64,000 bases of DNA from Ectorhizobium quercum (GTDB lineage: Bacteria > Pseudomonadota > Alphaproteobacteria > Rhizobiales > Rhizobiaceae): contig NZ_JANFPI010000010.1 of the NCBI RefSeq assembly GCF_026552795.1, positions 1 through 64,000 on the forward strand, read 5' to 3'. A model generated the notes under the pieces. The model was given only the letters and a program-made list of their open reading frames with translations. It was not told where the DNA came from and did not search any database. A program made the translations under genes and the position numbers. This document shows positions 44,435 to 53,220 of the stretch, in pieces (positions within the stretch are counted from its first letter, which is position 1; each line of letters begins with the position of its first letter).

Positions 44435-45778
44435 ATGTCCGAGAAAAGAAAGATCGCCTTCGGCATCATGTTGCAGGGTCCCGGAGGCCACATGCACTCC
44501 TGGCGCCATCCCTCCAGCCCCGTGGATGCGAGCGTCAATTTCAACTTCTACAGGGACACCGCGCTGAAGGCGGAAGCGGCCGGGATCGCCTTCGCCTTCG
44601 TGGCCGACGGTCTCTACATCAACGAGAAGTCCATCCCCCACTTCCTCAACCGCTTCGAGCCGCTGACCGTGCTTTCGGCACTGGCATCGGTCACGTCGAG
44701 GATCGGGCTGGCGGGCACCGTGTCGACCTCCTACAGCGATCCCTTCACGGTGGCCCGCCAGTTCGCCTCGCTCGACCTGCTGAGCGGCGGCCGCGCGGGC
44801 TGGAACGCGGTGACGACGCCGCTGGAAGGCACCGCCAGGAACTACAGCCGCGCGCATCCCGAACACGCGCTGCGCTACGAGATCGCCCAGGAGTATCTCG
44901 ATATCGTCAAGGGCCTCTGGGACAGCTGGGACGACGACGCCTTCGTCCGCGACCGCGAAAGCGGCAGGTTCTTCGACAGGGAGAAGCTGCACCGGCTGGA
45001 TCACAAGGGCCGCTTCTTCCAGGTCGAAGGCCCGCTCAACATCCAGCGATCGGCGCAGGGCCAGCCGGTCGTCTTCCAGGCCGGCTCCTCGGATGCCGGC
45101 ATCGGGCTGGCCGGCCGCCATGCGGACGCGGTCTTCACCAATTCGGTGACGCTGGAGGAGAACAAGGCGTTCCTGACCCGCGTCAAGCAGGCGGCGGTGG
45201 CCCAGGGCCGGTCTGCCGACGAAGTGAAGATCTTCCCCGGCATCGGTCCCATCGTCGGCCGCACGCAGGAGGAAGCGGAGGAGAAATACCGCATCATCCG
45301 CGACCTCATCACCATCGAGGATGCGCTGGCCTATCTCGGCCGCTTCTTCGACCATCACGACTTCACCCGATACGATCTCGACGCGCCCTTCCCGGAACTC
45401 GGCGATATCGGCAAGAATTCCTTCCAGTCGACCACGGACCGTATCAAGCGCAAGGCGAAGGAAAAGAACCAGACGCTGCGCGAGGCGGCGCTGGACGTCG
45501 CCTCCCCGCGCTCCAACTTCATCGGCACGCCGGACACGATCGCCGACGAATTGATCCGCTGGATCGAGGCAGGTGCGGCGGACGGCTTCATCCTCGGCTT
45601 CCCGGTGATCGCCGAAGGTCTGGACGATTTCGTCGATCTCGTCGTGCCGATCCTCAGGGAACGCGGCTATTTCGACGGCGAACTGAAGGGCGCGACCCTG
45701 CGCGAGAACCTCGGGCTGCCCTTCCGGGAAAGCCGCTACGCCGCCCCGGCTGCGACCGAGGAAAAGGCCCGCGCCTGA
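44435..45778 (+). CDS. NtaA/SnaA/DszA-family flavin monooxygenase
   Basis: A 447-aa group C flavin monooxygenase of the NtaA/SnaA/DszA family, to which DszA (sulfone monooxygenase) and Bacillus YtnJ and YxeK belong. Blocks: [81 protein letters not shown] and the late [18 protein letters not shown]. It is encoded 25 bases after the YtmO-like gene behind AAGGAGACG. It probably oxidises the carbon next to sulfur in an N-acetyl-S-substituted cysteine so that the C-S bond breaks. A hairpin, CCCCGCCGT/ACGGCGGGG, at 45794-45820 separates it from the deacylase gene. Confidence 0.88.
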   Translation: MSEKRKIAFGIMLQGPGGHMHSWRHPSSPVDASVNFNFYRDTALKAEAAGIAFAFVADGLYINEKSIPHFLNRFEPLTVLSALASVTSRIGLAGTVSTSYSDPFTVARQFASLDLLSGGRAGWNAVTTPLEGTARNYSRAHPEHALRYEIAQEYLDIVKGLWDSWDDDAFVRDRESGRFFDREKLHRLDHKGRFFQVEGPLNIQRSAQGQPVVFQAGSSDAGIGLAGRHADAVFTNSVTLEENKAFLTRVKQAAVAQGRSADEVKIFPGIGPIVGRTQEEAEEKYRIIRDLITIEDALAYLGRFFDHHDFTRYDLDAPFPELGDIGKNSFQSTTDRIKRKAKEKNQTLREAALDVASPRSNFIGTPDTIADELIRWIEAGAADGFILGFPVIAEGLDDFVDLVVPILRERGYFDGELKGATLRENLGLPFRESRYAAPAATEEKARA

Positions 45779-45838
45779 GGCGCTTCACCCCGCCCCCGCC
45801 GTTTCCAAGCCACGGCGGGGCAGGAGGAGACACGAAAC

Positions 45839-47026
45839 ATGAATATCCGCACAGACGGCGGCCATCGTGACGATGCCGCCGCCCGGGGCATCCGTGCCTT
45901 CATCAGCGAGATCGTCGCCCTCAGGCATGACCTCCACAGCCAGCCCGAACTGGCCTTCAAGGAAACGCGGACGGCAGGCGTCATCGCCCGCTTCCTGCTG
46001 TCCTGCGGCTATACGGTGCAGGAAGGCTTCGGCCGAACCGGTATCGTTGCCACGCTCAAACGTGGCACCGGTAACAAGCGGCTCGGCCTGCGGGCGGATT
46101 TCGACGCCCTGCCGATCCGCGAGGAAACCGACCTGCCCTTCGCCTCGCGCAACGAGGGCGTGATGCACGCGTGCGGCCATGACGGCCACACTGCCATCCT
46201 GCTTGCGGCGGCGCGCTATCTCGCCGAATCCGGCCGGTTCGACGGCACGCTGACGCTGATCTTCCAGCCTGCCGAGGAAATCGGCGCGGGCGCGAAAGCC
46301 ATGATCGGCGACGGGCTGTTCGAACGCTTTCCCGTCGATGCCGTGTTCGGGCTGCATAACTGGCCCGGCGTGCCTACTGGCGCCTTCGGCTTCGTCGAAG
46401 GTCCGGCAATGGCCTCCGTCGACAAGGCCAGCATCCGCATTCGCGGCAAGGGCGGCCACGGCGCACAGCCGCACGAGGCAGTCGATCCCGTGCTCGCCTC
46501 CGCCAGTTTCGTCACCGCGCTGCAAAGCATCGTTTCCCGCAATGTCGATCCCCTCGACATGGCGGTCGTCACGGTCGGCTCGATTCACGGCGGAACGGCA
46601 TCGAACGTCATTCCCGAAAGCGTCGAGCTTCAGCTCACCCTGCGCGCCTTCTCCCCGGCGGTCAGGACGCGGCTGGAGGAGCGCATCCATGCGCTTGCAC
46701 GCGCGCAGGCGGAAAGTTTCGGCGCGGTTGCCGAAATCGAGTTCCTGCGCGGCTTCCCGCCCGTCGTCAACCATGCGTCCGAAACGGATTTCGTCCGCCG
46801 GGTGGCGCTGGAAAGCTTTCCGCCCGACGCCATCGAGGAGGGCTTCCGCCCCCGCACGGCCAGCGAGGATTTCGCCTATATGCTGGAGGCCCGCCCCGGC
46901 AGCTACATCTTTGTCGGCAACGGCGAGGGCGCTCCGCTGCACAGCCCGCACTACCGTTTCAACGATGCCATCATCGAGCCCGCCGCCCGGCTGTGGGTGA
47001 AACTCGCGGAAACCTTCCTGTCCTGA
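45839..47026 (+). CDS. M20 family metallo-amidohydrolase (SndA/YtnL-like deacylase)
   Basis: A 395-aa M20D peptidase/aminoacylase. Metal site blocks are visible: MHACGHDGHTAILLAAA, LIFQPAEEIGAGAKAMI, GLHNWPGVP and the late RTASEDFAYMLE. Such enzymes remove N-acyl groups from amino acids; the Bacillus orthologues YtnL and YxeP deacetylate N-acetylcysteine-type products. Located between the flavin monooxygenases and the acetyltransferase, it should release free cysteine at the end of the route. The dimerisation domain RIRGKGGHGAQPHEAVDP is intact. Acyl specificity is not visible. Confidence 0.9.
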   Translation: MNIRTDGGHRDDAAARGIRAFISEIVALRHDLHSQPELAFKETRTAGVIARFLLSCGYTVQEGFGRTGIVATLKRGTGNKRLGLRADFDALPIREETDLPFASRNEGVMHACGHDGHTAILLAAARYLAESGRFDGTLTLIFQPAEEIGAGAKAMIGDGLFERFPVDAVFGLHNWPGVPTGAFGFVEGPAMASVDKASIRIRGKGGHGAQPHEAVDPVLASASFVTALQSIVSRNVDPLDMAVVTVGSIHGGTASNVIPESVELQLTLRAFSPAVRTRLEERIHALARAQAESFGAVAEIEFLRGFPPVVNHASETDFVRRVALESFPPDAIEEGFRPRTASEDFAYMLEARPGSYIFVGNGEGAPLHSPHYRFNDAIIEPAARLWVKLAETFLS

Positions 47027-47069
47027 ACCGATAACCCCCGAACCCGATAACCAATGGGAACGCCCCGCC

Positions 47070-47615
47070 ATGAGCGACAGCTTCGTCTACACCACCACCG
47101 ACGACCCAAGGGCACAGCCGCTGCTCGACGAATTGCTGAACGAATACGACAGCCGCTACGGCACCTTCTTCAACCCCGAGGGCGCCAGGGCTGAAATGAC
47201 CCGGTATCCTCCGGAAGCCTTCGCGCCGCCGCACGGCAATTTCCTGCTGCTCATCCGCGACAGCCGGGCGATCGCCGGCGGCGCCTTCATGCGCCACAGC
47301 GCCGACACCGCCGAATTCAAGCGCATCTGGACCGATGCCCGCTTCCGCCGGCAAGGCCTCGCCCGCCGGGTTCTGGTCGAGCTTGAGGATCAGGCGCTGA
47401 GGCAGGGTTATTCGCGCGTCTATCTCACCACCGGCTTCCGCCAGCCGGAGGCCGTCGGCCTCTACCTCACCCACGGCTACACGGCGCTGTTCGACACGAG
47501 CGTCGACCCGGAAACGCTGAAGCGCACGCTGCCGTTCGAAAAGAATCTCGCTGCGGCGCCGAACCCCGCCTTCGCGGAAAACGCCGCCGACTATCAGGGG
47601 AGCTTCCATCCATGA
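47070..47615 (+). CDS. GNAT-family N-acetyltransferase, copy 1
   Basis: A 181-aa acetyltransferase with the acetyl-CoA pyrophosphate motif RRQGLARRVLVELE and the GNAT C-terminal block GFRQPEAVGLYLTHGYTALF. It is paralogous to the GNAT at 51525 in the same operon (shared GARAE, HAF/EAF-PP-GNFLL, GGAFM, KRIWT and YLTTGFRQPEAVGLY). In the Bacillus S-alkylcysteine pathway an acetyltransferase N-acetylates the substrate before oxidation, which fits here. ATG 47070 lies 43 bases after the deacylase stop. The stop overlaps the transporter ATG (ATGA). Confidence 0.88.
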   Translation: MSDSFVYTTTDDPRAQPLLDELLNEYDSRYGTFFNPEGARAEMTRYPPEAFAPPHGNFLLLIRDSRAIAGGAFMRHSADTAEFKRIWTDARFRRQGLARRVLVELEDQALRQGYSRVYLTTGFRQPEAVGLYLTHGYTALFDTSVDPETLKRTLPFEKNLAAAPNPAFAENAADYQGSFHP

Positions 47616-49414
47616 CCCTCGCCACCGATTTCCGCAACGACGGCATCGAGTCAGCGCCGCCGCGCGCGAAAGGCGACTATTCGCACTACCGTATCGTTCC
47701 GGCCCGCTATCCCGCCCGCACCGTCGGAACGGTCTTTTCCCTCATCCTCATCGCCGCGACGCTTCATTCCGTGCTCGGCAATCCGCGCTGGGGCTGGGAT
47801 GTCTTCGCCGAATGGTTCTTCGCCGAACCGGTGCTCGTCGGTCTCGGCCGCACGCTTCTGCTCACGCTTCTCGGCGCGGTGTTCGGCTTCACGCTCGGCA
47901 CGCTGATCGCACTGGCCCGCGTCTCGCGCTCGCCGCTGCTGGTGGCGGTCGCCTGGACCTTCATCTGGATCTTCCGCTCGATCCCGCTGATCGTGCTGCT
48001 GCTCATCCTCAACAATCTTGGCTATCTCTACGAGACGATCACGGTCGGCGTGCCCTATACCGGCATCAACTTCATCACCTGGAACACGACGCAGGTGATC
48101 ACGCCCTTCGCCGCCGCCGTGCTGGGGCTGACGCTCAACCAGGCGGCGTTCGCCTCGGAAATCGTCCGCGGCGGCATCCTCTCCGTCGATCAGGGCCAGC
48201 TTGAGGCCGCCGCCGCCCTCGGCCTGCCCCGCAGCCGCCAGGCCTCGCGCATCGTGCTGCCGCAGGCCATGCGCTCGATCCTGCCGACTGCCTTCAACGA
48301 CATCATCGGTCTCGCCAAGGGCACGTCGCAGGTCTACATCCTCGCCCTGCCGGAACTCTTCTATACGATCCAGATCATCTATCGCCGCAATCTGGAAGTC
48401 ATTCCGCTGCTGATGGTCGCGACCGTCTGGTACCTCATCATCCTGACGGCGCTGTCCATCGTCCAGCATCATGTCGAGCGGCATTTCTCGCGCGGCGCGC
48501 TGCGCAATCCGCCGCCCTCCGTGTTCACCGGCCTCTACCGCTTCCTGCGCCCGCAGGCCCCGGCCTCCGCCGCGATCGCCGCCCCCGCGCAGGAGGAGGA
48601 TGTCCCGGCACCACTTCCCGCCGCGCCGACGCCGTCCGCCCCGATCCGCATCCACGGCGGCGAGGTGACGATCCACGGCGTCTCGAAGCGTTTCGGCCAG
48701 TTGCAGGTGCTCGACGACGTGACGCTGACGATCCCCGCCGGCAGCGTGACCGCCATTCTCGGCCAGTCCGGCTCGGGCAAGTCCACCCTGCTGCGCTCGA
48801 TCAACCATCTCGAACGCGTCGATGACGGCTTCATCGCCATCGACGGCGAGCTGATCGGCTATCGCCAGGATCGCGACACGCTCTACGAGCTGAAGGAAAA
48901 GGACATCCTCAGGCGCCGCGTCGAAGTCGGCATGGTGTTCCAGAACTTCAACCTCTTCCCGCACCTGACGGCGCTGGAAAACATCGTCGAGGCGCCGATC
49001 ACCGTGCGCGGCCTGTCGCGCGACAAGGCGCAGGCCGAAGCGCTTGAGCTTCTCGCCCGCGTCGGCCTCGCCGACAAGGCGCGCGCCTATCCCCGCCAGC
49101 TTTCCGGCGGTCAGCAACAGCGCGTCGCAATTGCCCGGGCGCTCGCCCTCAAGCCCAAGGTCCTGCTCTTCGACGAGCCGACATCGGCCCTCGATCCGGA
49201 ACTCGTCAACGAGGTGCTGGACGTCATCAAGGAACTCGCCCGCTCCGGCACGACGCTGATCATCGTGACCCACGAGATCGGTTTCGCCCGCGAAGTGGCC
49301 GATACCATCGTCTTCATGGAAGGCGGCCGCATTCTGGAAACCGGCACGCCGGAGAAGGTCTTCAACCGGCCGGATCATCCGCGCACCGCCGCATTCCTCG
49401 CCAAAGTCCTTTAA
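47612..49414 (+). CDS. Fused permease-ATPase of a polar amino acid ABC importer
   Basis: A 600-aa single protein joining two usually separate subunits. Residues about 35-300 form a polar-amino-acid (HisM-type) permease with several helices and the family loop GLTLNQAAFASEIVRGGILS. An Ala/Pro-rich linker follows at about 320-352. Residues about 355-600 are an ABC ATPase: Walker A GQSGSGKSTLLRS, VFQNFNLFPHLTALEN, signature LSGGQQQRVAIARAL, Walker B VLLFDEPTSALDPE. The reading frame is continuous, so this is a true fusion. With the two following binding proteins it should import a cysteine-like or cystine-like compound. Confidence 0.92.
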   Translation: MTLATDFRNDGIESAPPRAKGDYSHYRIVPARYPARTVGTVFSLILIAATLHSVLGNPRWGWDVFAEWFFAEPVLVGLGRTLLLTLLGAVFGFTLGTLIALARVSRSPLLVAVAWTFIWIFRSIPLIVLLLILNNLGYLYETITVGVPYTGINFITWNTTQVITPFAAAVLGLTLNQAAFASEIVRGGILSVDQGQLEAAAALGLPRSRQASRIVLPQAMRSILPTAFNDIIGLAKGTSQVYILALPELFYTIQIIYRRNLEVIPLLMVATVWYLIILTALSIVQHHVERHFSRGALRNPPPSVFTGLYRFLRPQAPASAAIAAPAQEEDVPAPLPAAPTPSAPIRIHGGEVTIHGVSKRFGQLQVLDDVTLTIPAGSVTAILGQSGSGKSTLLRSINHLERVDDGFIAIDGELIGYRQDRDTLYELKEKDILRRRVEVGMVFQNFNLFPHLTALENIVEAPITVRGLSRDKAQAEALELLARVGLADKARAYPRQLSGGQQQRVAIARALALKPKVLLFDEPTSALDPELVNEVLDVIKELARSGTTLIIVTHEIGFAREVADTIVFMEGGRILETGTPEKVFNRPDHPRTAAFLAKVL

Positions 49415-49438
49415 CCAAAAGAAACAGGAAACACTCAT

Positions 49439-50380
49439 ATGACGACAATGAAATCCCGGTTGCTGAGCGCCACCCTCGGCGGCATTCTCTCCCTCACCGG
49501 CCTTTTCGCCGGCGCAGCCTTCGCCGAGGAGACCGACCTTTCCCCGGAACAGGCGGGCCGCGTCCGCGCCGAGAAGGTCGAGGAGGCGATCGCGCTGATT
49601 CCGAAGGACTTCAAGTTCAACACCCCCGGCAAGCTGACGGTGGCATCCGTTCCCGGCCGCCTGCCCTTCGCGACCTACGCCACCGACACCAAGACGCCCG
49701 TGGGCGGCGAACCGGACCTCGCCCAGCTCGTCGCCGACAGCCTCGGCCTCGAACTCCAGCTCATTCCGGTCGCCTGGGCCGACTGGCCGCTCGGCCTCAC
49801 CTCCGGCCGTTTCGACGCCGTGATCCACAATGTGACGGTGACGGAAGAGCGCAAGGAGAAGTTCGATTTCTCGAGCTACCGCAACGACCTGCTCGGCTTC
49901 TACGTGCCGCTCGATTCCAAGGTGACGAGCATCGCCAAGCCTGAGGATGTCGCCGGCCTGAAGGTCATCGTGTCCGCCGGCACCAACCAGGAGCAGATTC
50001 TGGTGCGCTGGGTCGAGGCGAACAAGGCCAAGGGCCTCGCCGACACCGAAATCCAGTATTACGACGACGAGGCCGTGCTCGACACCGCCCTCCTGTCCGG
50101 CCGCGCCGACGCCTATCTCGGCCCGAACGCCACCTCCGCCTACAAGGCCGCGCACCAGAAGAACACCCGGCTGGTCGGCACCTTCTCCGGCGGCTGGCCG
50201 GAGACGGCCGAAATCGCCGTCGCCACCAAAAAGGATTCGGGTCTGGCGGAGGCGATCACCGCCGCGCTCAACGCCCAGATCAAGAACGGCAATTACGCCA
50301 GGACGCTCGAACGCTGGAACCTGACGGCCGAGGCCATCACCGAATCCCGCACCAACCCGCCCGGCCTGCCGAAGCAGTAA
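49439..50380 (+). CDS. Periplasmic amino-acid-type binding protein, copy 1
   Basis: A 313-aa solute-binding protein with a Sec signal peptide (hydrophobic LLSATLGGILSLTGLFAGAA, cleavage near AFAEE). It has the family-3 binding fold: GKLTVASVPGRLPFATYATD, WADWPLGLTSGRFDAVIHN and VTEERKEKFDFSSYR. It starts 24 bases after the permease-ATPase fusion and is followed by a second, clearly paralogous binding protein. It should deliver substrate to the fused importer. The ligand is inferred to be an S-substituted cysteine, its N-acetyl form or cystine. Confidence 0.88.
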   Translation: MTTMKSRLLSATLGGILSLTGLFAGAAFAEETDLSPEQAGRVRAEKVEEAIALIPKDFKFNTPGKLTVASVPGRLPFATYATDTKTPVGGEPDLAQLVADSLGLELQLIPVAWADWPLGLTSGRFDAVIHNVTVTEERKEKFDFSSYRNDLLGFYVPLDSKVTSIAKPEDVAGLKVIVSAGTNQEQILVRWVEANKAKGLADTEIQYYDDEAVLDTALLSGRADAYLGPNATSAYKAAHQKNTRLVGTFSGGWPETAEIAVATKKDSGLAEAITAALNAQIKNGNYARTLERWNLTAEAITESRTNPPGLPKQ

Positions 50381-50442
50381 CCGGCCAAACGGGGCGGGGT
50401 CGCAGGACGCCGCCCTTTCATTCGAGAAACGGATTTCAGGGT

Positions 50443-51384
50443 ATGACCATCTTCACCAGAGCCGCCGGCCTTGCCGCTGCCGGCATCATCGCGGTCCTCT
50501 CCGGCCTGGGTCCGGCTGAGGCCGAGGATACCGGCTTCGACCTCTCGCCGGAGCAGGCGGGCCGCATCCATGTGGACAGCAACCCGGAAGCGATCACCGC
50601 CCTTCCGGCCGACTACACATTCGTGACGCCGGGCAAGCTGACCGTCGCCACGGCGCCGGGCGGCCCGCCGCTCAACACCTATGCCACCGATGCCAGGACC
50701 GTCGTCGGCGCCGATCCGGATTACGCCTCCGCCATCGCCGAAAGCCTCGGGCTGGAACTGGAACTCGTCCCCATCGCCTGGGCCGACTGGCCGCTCGGGC
50801 TGACCTCCGGCAAATACGATGCGGTGATCTCCAATGTCGGCGTCACCGAGGAACGCAAGGAGAAGTTCGATTTCTCCACCTATCGCCAGGGCCTGCACGG
50901 CTTCTTCGTCAAGGCCGACAGCCCGATCACGGAAATCAGCGAGCCGAAGGACGTCGCCGGCCTGAGCGTCACGGTCGGCGCCGGCACCAACCAGGAACGC
51001 ATCCTGCTCGAATGGAACAAGCTCAACGAGGCTGCCGGCCTCAAGCCCATCGACCTGCAATATCACGACGACGAGGCCGCCCGGCTGGTGGCGCTGCGTT
51101 CCGGCCGCGTGGACGTGATCGTCCAGCCGCATGCCCAGCTCGTCTTCATCGCCGCCCGGGACAAGGACATCAAGCGCGTCGGCACGCTCTCTGCGGGCTG
51201 GCCGGAACGCTCCGACGTGGCGATCACCACGCGCAAGGGGTCCGGCCTCGCCCATGCGTTGACCGTGGCCACCAACGGCCTGATCGCGGACGGCACCTAC
51301 CGGAAGATCCTCGACCGCTGGCAGCTCGCCGAGGAAGCGCTGCCGAAATCGGAAACCAATCCGCCCGGCCTGCCGAAGTTCTGA
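50443..51384 (+). CDS. Periplasmic amino-acid-type binding protein, copy 2
   Basis: A 313-aa paralogue of the preceding binding protein. They share DLSPEQAGR, the WADWPLGLTSG and VTEERKEKFDFS blocks and the C-terminal TNPPGLPK. The signal peptide ends near AEAED. Differences are spread over the ligand-binding regions (for example SGRVDVIVQPHAQ against SGRADAYLGPNAT), suggesting that the two capture different ligands for one transporter. It follows the first copy by 62 bases. A RIME1-like element lies between it and the second GNAT gene. Confidence 0.88.
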   Translation: MTIFTRAAGLAAAGIIAVLSGLGPAEAEDTGFDLSPEQAGRIHVDSNPEAITALPADYTFVTPGKLTVATAPGGPPLNTYATDARTVVGADPDYASAIAESLGLELELVPIAWADWPLGLTSGKYDAVISNVGVTEERKEKFDFSTYRQGLHGFFVKADSPITEISEPKDVAGLSVTVGAGTNQERILLEWNKLNEAAGLKPIDLQYHDDEAARLVALRSGRVDVIVQPHAQLVFIAARDKDIKRVGTLSAGWPERSDVAITTRKGSGLAHALTVATNGLIADGTYRKILDRWQLAEEALPKSETNPPGLPKF

Positions 51385-51392
51385 AGAGACAT

Positions 51393-51490
51393 GGCGCATT
51401 TTCCGCAAGAGCGCGCAGCGGTCTCGCGTCCGGAAATGCGCGAAAACAAAGAGATAGATCGGTTCGGCGCTTCCGCGAAGCGCCGAACCG
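51393..51490. repeat. RIME1-like intergenic element, copy 2
   Basis: A counterpart of the element at 37892-37995: its first half aligns along about 58 bases, including CGTCCGGAAATGCG. The first palindrome is degenerate (CGCATTTTCCG with CGGAAATGCG). The second, at 51460-51490, is a perfect 13-bp stem (CGGTTCGGCGCTT with AAGCGCCGAACCG) and a 5-base loop. It sits inside an operon and may attenuate or stabilise the transcript. Confidence 0.65.
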
Positions 51491-51524
51491 CGCCGGCAGG
51501 ATCGCAACGAGGAGGAAAAGCCGC

Positions 51525-52151
51525 ATGACCGAAATCGCCATCATCCAGTCTTCTCCGCTCGCGCCGGAGGCAGAGCCGCTGCTCGAAGGCCTGATCCTCG
51601 AATATGACGGGCGTTATGGTGCCGCCAGCCGCCCCGGCGGCGCGCGGGCCGAAATCGGCCGCTACCCCGCGCACGCCTTCTCGCCGCCGCTCGGCAATTT
51701 CCTGCTGATCCGCCGCGGCGGGGAAACCGTGGCCGGCGGCGCCTTCATGAGCCATGACGACGAAACCGTCGAAATCAAGCGCATCTGGACGCGCGACGAC
51801 CAGCGCCGGCAGGGGCTGGCCCGCAAGGTCATGCAGGCGCTCGAAGAGAACGCGGCCGCGCTCGGCTACACCCGCGCCTATCTGACGACGGGTTTCCGCC
51901 AGCCGGAGGCCGTCGGCCTCTATATCGCCATCGGCTATCGCCCCCTCTTCGACGTGACCGCCGATCCGGCCTTCTACCGCTCCCTGCCGTTCGAGAAATA
52001 TATCGGCGCCCGGGCGGGAGAGACCGGCTCGACGCCCGTTCTGCCGCCCGCGGCTTCCTTCGATGAGGCGACGGCAAGGACAAGCGCCATCAAGGCCGCG
52101 CAGGCCGAAAAGATCGCCGCTCGTCTCGCCCTTCACCGGGCGGCGGAATAA
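51525..52151 (+). CDS. GNAT-family N-acetyltransferase, copy 2
   Basis: A 208-aa acetyltransferase paralogous to that at 47070, with RRQGLARKVMQALE as the acetyl-CoA site and GFRQPEAVGLYIAIGYRPLF at the end of the domain. It carries an extra Ala-rich C-terminal tail of about 45 residues (ASFDEATARTSAIKAAQAEK). ATG 51525 has a strong GAGGAGG. Two divergent GNATs in one operon suggest two different S-substituted amino acids are acetylated. The function is inferred from operon analogy with Bacillus ytm/yxe. Confidence 0.87.
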   Translation: MTEIAIIQSSPLAPEAEPLLEGLILEYDGRYGAASRPGGARAEIGRYPAHAFSPPLGNFLLIRRGGETVAGGAFMSHDDETVEIKRIWTRDDQRRQGLARKVMQALEENAAALGYTRAYLTTGFRQPEAVGLYIAIGYRPLFDVTADPAFYRSLPFEKYIGARAGETGSTPVLPPAASFDEATARTSAIKAAQAEKIAARLALHRAAE

Positions 52152-52173
52152 CCCCACCGGAATCGGAAAAACC

Positions 52174-53190
52174 ATGCCCCTGTCACATCTGAACCATATC
52201 GCCTTCCTCGTTCCGGGAAATTACGAGGACGACGATCCCGCCCGCGGCCTGGAAGATACGCTCGGACTTTTCGAACTCGGCGAGCGCCTCGGCTATGACA
52301 GTGCCTGGGTGCGCCAGCGCCATCTGGAGCGCGGCATTTCCTCGGCAGCGACATTCCTCGCCGCCGCGACGCAAAGAACCCGGACCATCGGTCTGGGAAC
52401 CGCCGTCATCCAGCTCGGCTACGAGAACCCCTTCCGTCTGGCCGAGGATCTGGCCACGGTGGATATCCTCTCGCATGGCCGCCTCAATGTCGGCGTTTCC
52501 GCCGGCCCGCCGCCCTTCGCCCACCTGATCGGCGATCTGATCGATCCGGTCGAAGGCCTCGATTTCAGCCATGCCCGCGCGGAAAAGCTGGCGCGGGCCC
52601 TGTCGGGCAAGCCGCTTGCCGACGAGGCCGTGGCCGGCAATGCCGCGGGCGCGCAAGTTCCGCGCCTGCGCCCCGTCGCGAAGGGACTGACGAACCGGCT
52701 GTGGTACGGCGGCGGCTCCCTGCGCTCCGCGGCCTGGGCAGGCAAGGCGGGCTTCAACCTGCTGAGCGGCAACATCATCACCGGCGAAGGCACGGACGAC
52801 TTCCTGACGGCGCAACGCGCGCTCATCGCGCGGTTCAGGGCGGAATGGCGCCATGAAAGGCCCGCGCGCGTCGGCCTCGGCCGTGTCATCCTGCCGACCG
52901 ACAGCGCCGATCCTGCAACCCGCCGCCGCTACGCCGATTTCGTTGCCTCGCGCACGGAGCGCACGCGCCAGCCGCACGGCCCCCGCCGCACGCTGTTCCT
53001 GCCGGATATCGTCGGCACGACGGACGAAATCCTCGAAACGCTTGCGCGCGATCCCGTCCTGCCCCTCGTATCCGAATTCCGTCTGGAACTGCCCTACGAA
53101 TTCGAGGCCGAAGATTACGCGCAGATCATCACCGATTTCTCCACGCTGCTGAAAAAGGGAAGCTCGGCCCGGTCGGTGGCCAACGGATGA
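52174..53190 (+). CDS. Luciferase-like flavin monooxygenase
   Basis: A 338-aa LLM-family protein: LNHIAFLVPGNYEDDDPARGL start, LGYDSAWVRQRHLERGI, RTRTIGLGTAVIQLGYENPFR and LSHGRLNVGVSAGPPP. It lacks the Ssu-type blocks and forms a third luciferase-like type in this region. It starts 22 bases after the second GNAT gene and ends the rightward operon at a terminator. Its flavin partner is unknown; the reductase at 34740 is a candidate. It presumably oxidises another organosulfur intermediate. Confidence 0.85.
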   Translation: MPLSHLNHIAFLVPGNYEDDDPARGLEDTLGLFELGERLGYDSAWVRQRHLERGISSAATFLAAATQRTRTIGLGTAVIQLGYENPFRLAEDLATVDILSHGRLNVGVSAGPPPFAHLIGDLIDPVEGLDFSHARAEKLARALSGKPLADEAVAGNAAGAQVPRLRPVAKGLTNRLWYGGGSLRSAAWAGKAGFNLLSGNIITGEGTDDFLTAQRALIARFRAEWRHERPARVGLGRVILPTDSADPATRRRYADFVASRTERTRQPHGPRRTLFLPDIVGTTDEILETLARDPVLPLVSEFRLELPYEFEAEDYAQIITDFSTLLKKGSSARSVANG

Positions 53191-53192
53191 GG

Positions 53193-53216
53193 AGGCCGGG
53201 AGCAAGCTCCCGGCCT
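53193..53216. terminator. Bidirectional terminator between convergent operons
   Basis: AGGCCGGGAGC and GCTCCCGGCCT form an 11-bp inverted repeat separated by two bases, 3 bases after the LLM stop and before the convergent acyl-CoA-dehydrogenase-like gene. The T-run is short (CCTTTC). Confidence 0.7.
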
Positions 53217-53220
53217 TTCG

